64,000 bases of DNA. Origin: Aldehydirespirator sp965221605 (GTDB lineage: Bacteria > Actinomycetota > Acidimicrobiia > Acidimicrobiales > Aldehydirespiratoraceae). Below are positions 58,407-64,000 of this stretch, one piece after another. The position numbers and the translations under genes were made by a program. The notes under the pieces were generated by a model that worked only from the letters and a program-made list of their open reading frames with translations, was not told the DNA's origin and searched no databases. The stretch lies in the NCBI GenBank assembly GCA_965221605.1, contig CBDCSK010000008.1, forward strand, positions 102,038 through 166,037. The letters are read 5' to 3'. Positions within the stretch are counted from its first letter, which is position 1, and each line of letters starts with the position of its first letter.

Positions 58407-60086
58407 ATGTCTATGACCACTATTGTCACCGCCGCCGATGTAGCTGCAGACCTCTACGCCGACCTCGGGCTCACGAGCGTCGACCTTCGCTACGGCCTGT
58501 CCCAGGACGAGTTGTTCACGGCCGCCATCGAGGGCGATCTGGGTCGGGTGCGCCCCGGCGGGCCCGACAGCGAGCACAAGGCCCACGCCACCGTCCTGGG
58601 CTCCGACGGCCCGCTCATCTACTACTCGGATCCGTCCTGCACGGGCCGTCCCGTGCACGACACCTTCTGCGTGGACCGCCCGTCGATAAGCGACGACGTG
58701 TGGTGGAAGGATGGTTTCGCCCGCTTCGACGAGGCCGCGTTCGACCCGCTGGTGGAACGGGTCGCGGCTCACCTGAACGAGCGGCGGGCCCGGCTCTACG
58801 TGACCGACGTGTACTGCGGCGCCGACCCCGACTTCGCCGAGCCGTGCCGGTTCGTGGGCGAGTACGCCACCCACGCCTACTTCTGCAACATCATGCTGCC
58901 GGCTCGCCTCAACGGCACCGAGGAGCACCGGGAGCACGGATGGACGCTGCTCAACGTGCCGTCGTTCCGCTGCAGCCCCCACCGCGACGGCACCGGATCG
59001 CAACGGGCTGTGATCATCGACATGGAACGTCGCCTGGCTCTGGTGCTGGGGCGGGCCGACTACTGCGGCGTCAACAAGAAGGCGATGTTCACGGTGATGA
59101 ACTTTGTGCAGCCCGGCAAGGGGCAGCTCTCCATGCACTGCTCGGCCAATGTCGGCTCCGGCGGTGACAGCGCCATCCTCTTCGGGCTGTCGGGCACGGG
59201 CAAGACCACCCTGTCGGCCGATCCCGACCGCGACCTCATCGGCGACGACGAGCACATCTGGACCGACGCCGGAATCGCCAACTACGAGGCCGGCTGCTAC
59301 GCCAAGCTGATCGACCTCGACAAGCAGGCCGAGCCGGTCATCGCCGCGGCGCTGTCGATGAAGGGAACGCTGATAGAGAATGTCCCGCCCCTCGACGGCC
59401 GGGACCTGGCTCACACCCATCCCCAGGACTTGGACCTGCGTGACCGGTCAATCACCGAGAACACCCGCTTCGCCTACCCGATGGAGTGCAACCCGCACGT
59501 GGCACCAGGGCACCAGGGCCCGCACCCGACGACCATCGTCCTGCTCACCGCCGACGCCTTCGGAGTGCTGCCGCCGGTGGCGCTCCTTGACCCTGACGGG
59601 GTGATGTACCACTTCGTCATGGGGTTCACGGCCAAGCTGGCCGGCACGGAGGTGGACGTCACCGAGCCCGCGGCCACGTTCTCGCCGTGTTTCGGTGCGC
59701 CGTTCATGGCCCGCAAGCCCGATGTCTACGCCCGGCTGCTCAAGCAGCGCATGCACGATCATCAGGCCCGCTGCGTACTGCTGAACACCGGCTGGTCGGG
59801 CGGCGCCTATGGCTCCGGCCGGCGCATGTCGCTGTCGGTGACTCGCCGGCTGCTCGACGCCGCCCTCTCGGGGGAGTTCGACGATGTCGACACTCGCACC
59901 CACCCCATCCTGGGGCTGAGGATGCCGGTGTCGTGCGCGGGCGTGGACGACCGGATCCTCGATCCGGGCAGCACGTGGGAGGTTCCGGACGCGTACGACG
60001 CGGCCGCCCGCCGGCTCCGGGACTTGTTCCGGGACAACTACACCGAGCAGGGATACGCCCTGATGGGGATAGCTCCCGCGATGTAG
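58407..60086 (+). CDS. pckA: Phosphoenolpyruvate carboxykinase (ATP)
   Basis: A 559-residue gluconeogenic enzyme making PEP from oxaloacetate with ATP. The kinase-1a loop is GLSGTGKTTLSADP near residue 263, the metal site DDEHIWTDAGIANYEAGCYA near 283, and the substrate/adenine segment LLNTGWSGGAYGSGRRMSL near 457. This is the ATP-type family, whereas many actinobacteria use the GTP-type. Two close ATGs (58407, 58413) are possible starts. The gene follows a terminator and is monocistronic. Confidence 0.93.
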   Translation: MSMTTIVTAADVAADLYADLGLTSVDLRYGLSQDELFTAAIEGDLGRVRPGGPDSEHKAHATVLGSDGPLIYYSDPSCTGRPVHDTFCVDRPSISDDVWWKDGFARFDEAAFDPLVERVAAHLNERRARLYVTDVYCGADPDFAEPCRFVGEYATHAYFCNIMLPARLNGTEEHREHGWTLLNVPSFRCSPHRDGTGSQRAVIIDMERRLALVLGRADYCGVNKKAMFTVMNFVQPGKGQLSMHCSANVGSGGDSAILFGLSGTGKTTLSADPDRDLIGDDEHIWTDAGIANYEAGCYAKLIDLDKQAEPVIAAALSMKGTLIENVPPLDGRDLAHTHPQDLDLRDRSITENTRFAYPMECNPHVAPGHQGPHPTTIVLLTADAFGVLPPVALLDPDGVMYHFVMGFTAKLAGTEVDVTEPAATFSPCFGAPFMARKPDVYARLLKQRMHDHQARCVLLNTGWSGGAYGSGRRMSLSVTRRLLDAALSGEFDDVDTRTHPILGLRMPVSCAGVDDRILDPGSTWEVPDAYDAAARRLRDLFRDNYTEQGYALMGIAPAM

Positions 60087-60120
60087 CGACCCGGCGGGCG
60101 GGCCAGCCCAGAGGGCCGAG

Positions 60121-60342
60121 CTAGAGCTTGGGCGTCCCCATGTCGACCTCCGAGCCGAGGCGCAGCGCCGTAGCCCGGCCGTCGCCGTCAAGATCGAACT
60201 GCACTCGCTGGCCCTGGCGCAGCATCCGGAAGACCGAGCCCTCCAGCGCGTCGTCGGCGAGGTCGACGTCGGCGAGGTCGGCCTCGTTGACCAGCACGCC
60301 GTCACCGGTAAGGGGGTCGTAGCTCTTGATGACGCCCTGCAC
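60121..60342 (-). CDS. Cold-shock-domain protein, divergent
   Basis: A 73-residue single-domain protein. VQGVIKSYDPLTGDGVLVNE matches the first two strands of CspA (M-x-G-x-V-K-x-F...G-x-G-x-I), and GQRVQFDLDGDGRATALRL the last ones. The aromatic RNP1/RNP2 residues of true cold-shock proteins are mostly missing, so nucleic-acid binding may be weak. The GTG at 60342 is chosen because TACCCT lies 8 bases upstream and conservation begins there. Its 5' end is duplicated upstream. Confidence 0.75.
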   Translation of the reverse strand: MQGVIKSYDPLTGDGVLVNEADLADVDLADDALEGSVFRMLRQGQRVQFDLDGDGRATALRLGSEVDMGTPKL

Positions 60343-60438
60343 GGCGTCCAAGGGTATCGCAGGCGTTACCCCGACGACCTCGACCAGGGGAACCGCAGCT
60401 TGATGACGCCCTGCACGGCGTTCAGAGGTATCGCCGGC
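60325..60438. repeat. Direct duplication of the cold-shock gene's start and promoter
   Basis: CTTGATGACGCCCTGCACGG begins two 40-base copies, at 60325-60364 and 60399-60438, that match at 36 of 40 positions. The first contains the start codon and -10 box of the cold-shock gene. The second is upstream of it and cannot continue as a gene. It is a tandem duplication with a 34-base spacer. Confidence 0.8.
60351..60356 (-). promoter_or_regulatory. -10 box of the cold-shock-domain gene (leaderless)
   Basis: TACCCT on the minus strand ends 8 bases before GTG 60342. A changed copy is in the upstream duplicate. Confidence 0.45.
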
Positions 60439-60463
60439 ATCCGGGCGCAGTGCCGCGGGTGGG

Positions 60464-60469
60464 TATCAT
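60464..60469 (+). promoter_or_regulatory. -10 box of the DAK-family gene (leaderless)
   Basis: TATCAT ends 8 bases before ATG 60478. Confidence 0.5.
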
Positions 60470-60477
60470 CGGACGCT

Positions 60478-62160
60478 ATGGCACCGCTCACCCTCGACGC
60501 GGCTGTGCTACGCCGCGTCATCGTCGGCTATCACGATGCCTTGTCGGAGCATCGCGTGGTCATCGACAACCTGAACGTGTACCCGGTTCCCGACGGCGAT
60601 ACCGGCACCAACATGACCCTCACGCTCCGGTCCGTGACCGAGGGACTCGACGGCGTTGACGACCATCTGGAGCCGCTCTGCCAGGCCGTCGCCCATGGAG
60701 CGCTCATGGGGGCCCGGGGCAATTCCGGGGTCATCCTGGCTCAGATCCTCAGAGGTTTCTCCAGCGTGCTCCGGGATGCGGCCTCCGCCGGCCAGGAACC
60801 CGACGCGCCGGTCGTGGCCCGGGCACTGACCGCGGCCAGCGAGGGCGCCTACACCGCGGTGGCTCGGCCCGTGGAGGGCACGATCCTCACCGTCATCCGG
60901 GAGGCGTCGGACTCGGCGCGGGCTGTGGCCGAGGCCGGCGGGGGCCTGGTCGAGATGCTCGACGCGGCCCGCACCCAGGGTTACGACGCCCTGGAGCGCA
61001 CCCCCGAGATGCTGGCCGTGCTGGCCGAGGCCGGCGTGGTCGACGCGGGCGGTGCCGGATTGCTGCTGCTTCTCGACGCCTGCCTGGCCGAGTTGGACGG
61101 CCGGCCCATGCCCGTGCCGCCCGAGGTGACGGCTGGACCCGCGCCGGTCTCGTCCACCGGTGCGGCGACCGAAACCGATGAGCGCTCCATCGCCGATCTC
61201 CGCTATGAGGTGATGTTCCTCCTCGATGCGCCCGACTCCTCGGTGGACGGGTTCAAGCAGGCGTGGACCGAGGTCGGAGACTCCATCGTGGTGGTGGGCG
61301 GCGACGGCATCTGGAACTGCCACATCCACACCGACGACATCGGCGCCGCTATCGAGGCCGGGATCGCGGTCGGGCGGCCCCACCGCATCAAGATCACCGA
61401 TCTGCTCGAACAGCTCGCCGAGCACACCGAGTCGATCCCGGTCCCGGCACCGGCCGGCGATGAGAGCGGATCGCCGCTGGCACCGGCGGAGATCACTGAA
61501 GTCGACCGCTGCTCGGTGGTGGCGGTGGGCGCCGGCCACGGGGTGGAGGCCATCCTGACCTCGATGGGAGTGAGCCGCGTCGTGGCCGGGGGTCAGTCGA
61601 TGAACCCTTCCACCGCCGAGCTGCTGGCAGCCGTCGACTCGCTTCCCAGCGGGCATGTGGTGGTGCTGCCCAACAACAAGAACATCATCGGTGTGGCCGA
61701 GCAGGTCGACGGCGAGACCGAGCGCACGGTCGGCGTGGTGCCCACCCGCAGCGTCGTCGAGGGCATCTCCAGCCTGATGGCCTTCTCGGAGACCGCCACG
61801 GCGGCCGACAACGTCGCCGGGATGGCCGAGGCTGCCGCCACGGTGACCGCGGCCGAGGTCACCCGGGCGGTGCGGGACGCCACCAGCTCCGCCGGGCCGA
61901 TTTCAACGGGGGACTGGCTCGGCATAGGCCCCGACGGCATCATGGCCGTGGAGTCCGATGCGGCCGCGGCCGCGACCGCTCTGCTCAGCGCCATCATCGA
62001 CGACGATCACGAACTTCTCACCGTGCTCACAGGTGCCGACGCCGACGAGGCCGCCACCGCGGCGATCGTGGCGCACGTCGGTGAGAATCATCCCGACGTG
62101 GAGGTCGAGGTGACGGAAGGCGGCCAGCCCCTGTACCCCTACTACTTCGGCTTGGAGTGA
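60478..62160 (+). CDS. DAK2/DegV-like protein (FakA/YloV family kinase)
   Basis: A 560-residue protein. The DhaL/DAK2 kinase domain at the N-terminus has NLNVYPVPDGDTGTNM near residues 32-47, binding Mg-ATP through the Asp cluster, and GARGNSGVILAQILRG near 77. The C-terminal part is the YloV/FakA type. FakA phosphorylates fatty acids bound to FakB in firmicutes; no FakB (DegV) gene is in the window. Placement directly before recG (one-base overlap) is the usual yloV-recG neighbourhood and supports the assignment. Confidence 0.88.
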   Translation: MAPLTLDAAVLRRVIVGYHDALSEHRVVIDNLNVYPVPDGDTGTNMTLTLRSVTEGLDGVDDHLEPLCQAVAHGALMGARGNSGVILAQILRGFSSVLRDAASAGQEPDAPVVARALTAASEGAYTAVARPVEGTILTVIREASDSARAVAEAGGGLVEMLDAARTQGYDALERTPEMLAVLAEAGVVDAGGAGLLLLLDACLAELDGRPMPVPPEVTAGPAPVSSTGAATETDERSIADLRYEVMFLLDAPDSSVDGFKQAWTEVGDSIVVVGGDGIWNCHIHTDDIGAAIEAGIAVGRPHRIKITDLLEQLAEHTESIPVPAPAGDESGSPLAPAEITEVDRCSVVAVGAGHGVEAILTSMGVSRVVAGGQSMNPSTAELLAAVDSLPSGHVVVLPNNKNIIGVAEQVDGETERTVGVVPTRSVVEGISSLMAFSETATAADNVAGMAEAAATVTAAEVTRAVRDATSSAGPISTGDWLGIGPDGIMAVESDAAAAATALLSAIIDDDHELLTVLTGADADEAATAAIVAHVGENHPDVEVEVTEGGQPLYPYYFGLE

Positions 62161-64000
62161 TGCCGGCCGGCGATCCTCCCCTCACCCTCCGAGACCTCGA
62201 CGCCATCGGCATCACCCGACTCCGCAACGTCGGCCGCAAGCGGGCCGCCTCGCTCACCGAGATGGAGATCAACTCGGTGCTGGACCTGCTCCAGCACTAT
62301 CCGTTCCGCTACAACGACCGCACCAAGCAGGCCCGGATCGCAGAGCTCGCCCAAGACGAAGACGTCTTCGTGGAGGGCTTGGTCGAGCGCAGCTCGGCGA
62401 GGCGCATCAGGCAGCGCCGGGCGCTGGTGGAGGCGATCATCTCCGATGACACCGGCCGGCTGAAACTCACCTTCTTCAACCAGCCCTGGCAGGAGAGGGA
62501 ACTTCAGCCCGGCCGCCGCGTGGTTGTCCACGGCCGCCCGAAGCCGTACCGGGGTTCCCTCCAGATGACGAACCCGGTGGTCGATCTGGTCGGCGACCGA
62601 ACGGGTCGCTTCTTTCCCGTCTACACCCAGTCGGAGAAGTCGGGTCTCACCACCTGGGACATCGGAAAGTTCGTCGAGCAGGCCCTCAACCGCTGCCAGC
62701 CTCGCGGGATAGCCGATCCGGTTCCGGCATCTGTGCTCGAGCGATTCAACTTTGTGGGCCGACACACTGCGCTCAACGGGATCCACCGGCCGGCCACTAT
62801 GCGGGAGGCGAGCGAGGCACGGCGACGGCTCATGTTCGACGAGCTGCTGCGGGTGCAGCTCGAACTGGTCAAGCGCAAGCGCTGGTTGGAGCGGCATACG
62901 GCCGGTCTGTCCCATGTCACCGGCGGCGAGCTGGTCGACCGGTTCCTGCGGAGGCTGCCGTTCGGACTGACCGTCGCCCAGCGGCGGGTCATCGACGAGA
63001 TCACCGAAGATCTGGCTAAGCCGTACCCCATGCACCGGCTCATGCAGGGTGACGTGGGTGCGGGCAAGACGGTCGTGGCCCTGTGCGCCCTGCTCACCGC
63101 GGTGCAGGGCGGCTTCCAAGGGGCGTTGATGGCGCCCACGGAGGTGCTGGCCGAGCAGCACTTCGGCACGATGCTCTCGCTCCTCGACGACTTGACGGTG
63201 CCCGATGAGAGGCGCCTCGGAGGGGATCGGCCGCTGAAGGTCGAGCTGTTGTCGGGGAGCCGGGGCGCAGCCGACCGCCGCCGCACGCACGCGGGGCTCG
63301 CCACCGGCGACGTCGACATCGTGGTCGGTACCCACGCGCTGATCTCCGAGGGCCTCGAGTACCAGAGCCTGGGTGTGGTGGTGATCGACGAGCAGCACCG
63401 CTTCGGGGTCGAGCAGCGGGCCGTGCTTCGGGATCGAGGCCCTGGATCGGTGCTGCCCGACCTGCTCGTGATGACCGCCACGCCCATCCCCCGCACCGCG
63501 GCGATGACCGTCTACGGCGATCTGGACGTGTCGGTGCTCGACGAGCTGCCCGCGGGCCGTTTGCCGGTGGCCACCTCGTGGGCCCGCGGCCCGCTGGAGG
63601 AGGCGCAGGTGTGGGGAGCGGTGCGCGACGCGGTCTCCGAGGGCCGGCAGGCATATGTGGTCTGTCCTGTCATCGAGGAGTCCGAGGTGCTCGACGTGCG
63701 CTCGGTGACCGAGACCCATGAGCGCCTGACCCAGGGGGACGGTGAGTTGGCCGGGCTCCGGGTCGGTCTCCTGCACGGGCGCGTGACCCCCGCCGAGAAG
63801 GACACGACGATGGAGCTGTTCCGGTCCGGCGGGCTGGACGTGCTGGTGGCCACCACCGTCATCGAGGTAGGGGTGGACGTGCCCAACGCGACCGTCATGG
63901 TGGTCGTCGACGCGGGCCGGTTCGGCATCGCCCAGCTTCATCAGTTGCGGGGCCGGGTCGGACGGTCGCGTCTCGCGTCCAGCTGCTACCTGGTGGGCGA
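62160..64000 (+). CDS. recG: ATP-dependent DNA helicase RecG (partial, runs off the window)
   Basis: The first ~613 residues of RecG, which remodels stalled forks and Holliday junctions. The N-terminal wedge/OB domain includes LDLLQHYPFRYNDRTKQARI near 41-60. Helicase motifs follow: LTVAQRRVIDEI (~269), Walker A GDVGAGKT (~297), MAPTEVLAEQH (~321), DEQHRFG (~408), TATPIPRT (~439) and VATTVIEVGVDVPNA near 560. QLRGRVGRS is at the edge. ATG 62160 overlaps the upstream stop (TGATG). The C-terminus lies beyond the window. Confidence 0.95.
   Translation, partial: MPAGDPPLTLRDLDAIGITRLRNVGRKRAASLTEMEINSVLDLLQHYPFRYNDRTKQARIAELAQDEDVFVEGLVERSSARRIRQRRALVEAIISDDTGRLKLTFFNQPWQERELQPGRRVVVHGRPKPYRGSLQMTNPVVDLVGDRTGRFFPVYTQSEKSGLTTWDIGKFVEQALNRCQPRGIADPVPASVLERFNFVGRHTALNGIHRPATMREASEARRRLMFDELLRVQLELVKRKRWLERHTAGLSHVTGGELVDRFLRRLPFGLTVAQRRVIDEITEDLAKPYPMHRLMQGDVGAGKTVVALCALLTAVQGGFQGALMAPTEVLAEQHFGTMLSLLDDLTVPDERRLGGDRPLKVELLSGSRGAADRRRTHAGLATGDVDIVVGTHALISEGLEYQSLGVVVIDEQHRFGVEQRAVLRDRGPGSVLPDLLVMTATPIPRTAAMTVYGDLDVSVLDELPAGRLPVATSWARGPLEEAQVWGAVRDAVSEGRQAYVVCPVIEESEVLDVRSVTETHERLTQGDGELAGLRVGLLHGRVTPAEKDTTMELFRSGGLDVLVATTVIEVGVDVPNATVMVVVDAGRFGIAQLHQLRGRVGRSRLASSCYLVG

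Noticed and set aside
1..64000. tRNA, rRNA or CRISPR arrays
   Set aside because: No cloverleaf with a GTTCRA loop, rRNA core sequence or regularly spaced direct repeat was found on either strand.

Overview
The window is about 70% GC and densely coded on both strands. It fits a free-living, aerobic, high-GC actinobacterium, probably of class Acidimicrobiia. Supporting genes are a mycothiol-conjugate amidase (Mca), a NucS/EndoMS mismatch endonuclease, a Kgd-type 2-oxoglutarate decarboxylase/dehydrogenase, F420-type luciferase-like (LLM) oxidoreductases and an alpha-methylacyl-CoA racemase-type CoA transferase. The class-level call is an inference from gene content; no rRNA, tRNA or CRISPR array was found. 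A further lineage trait is visible directly: at least 15 starts have a TAnnnT -10 box only 6-9 bases upstream, the mark of leaderless mRNAs.

Layout. 0-5 kb: a type IIA topoisomerase pair (A subunit end, then B subunit), a RecB-like nuclease and a ParA ATPase with a small membrane partner. 4.7-8.6 kb: an MgtE/SLC41-like transporter with a PhoU/TrkA_C protein, then mca and an SCP2-domain protein. 8.6-15.5 kb: a ChbG-like protein, a nuclease lipoprotein, an LLM oxidoreductase, an SDR, a coupled VanW-PAP2 pair and nucS. 15.5-22.3 kb: a metabolic cluster (SDR, LLM enzyme, LsrF-like aldolase, FGGY kinase, 2-hydroxyacid dehydrogenase, SDR) interrupted by an orphan AAA ATPase behind an unusually AT-rich promoter.

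22.3-33.9 kb is an accessory defence island. It holds a type I restriction-modification system (hsdM, a half-size hsdS, hsdR) interleaved with two HEPN/MNT toxin-antitoxin pairs, a third two-gene nucleotidyltransferase module behind a palindrome, gene debris, a small ORF coupled to hsdM and a DUF4143 ATPase.

33.9-48 kb: cysQ, kgd and a cation antiporter (both carrying single-base frameshifts), xthA, a UvrD-like helicase, a zincin-like metallopeptidase, a secreted protein of 29 plant-type leucine-rich repeats and a GT2-GtrA glycosyltransferase. 48-52 kb: thiBPQ thiamine import under a TPP riboswitch. 52-58 kb: an MFS transporter, P450, alpha/beta hydrolase, AMACR-like CoA transferase, PIG-L deacetylase and a membrane protein. 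58-64 kb: pckA, a cold-shock-domain gene with a duplicated 5' end, a DAK-type kinase-family protein and the start of recG.

The most notable unexplained structure is a dispersed ~143-bp element with imperfect terminal inverted repeats and a nearly invariant ~46-bp core. Five copies and one solo end lie in the window. Four copies begin exactly at the stop codon of the upstream gene, and one has become the N-terminal coding region of the P450.
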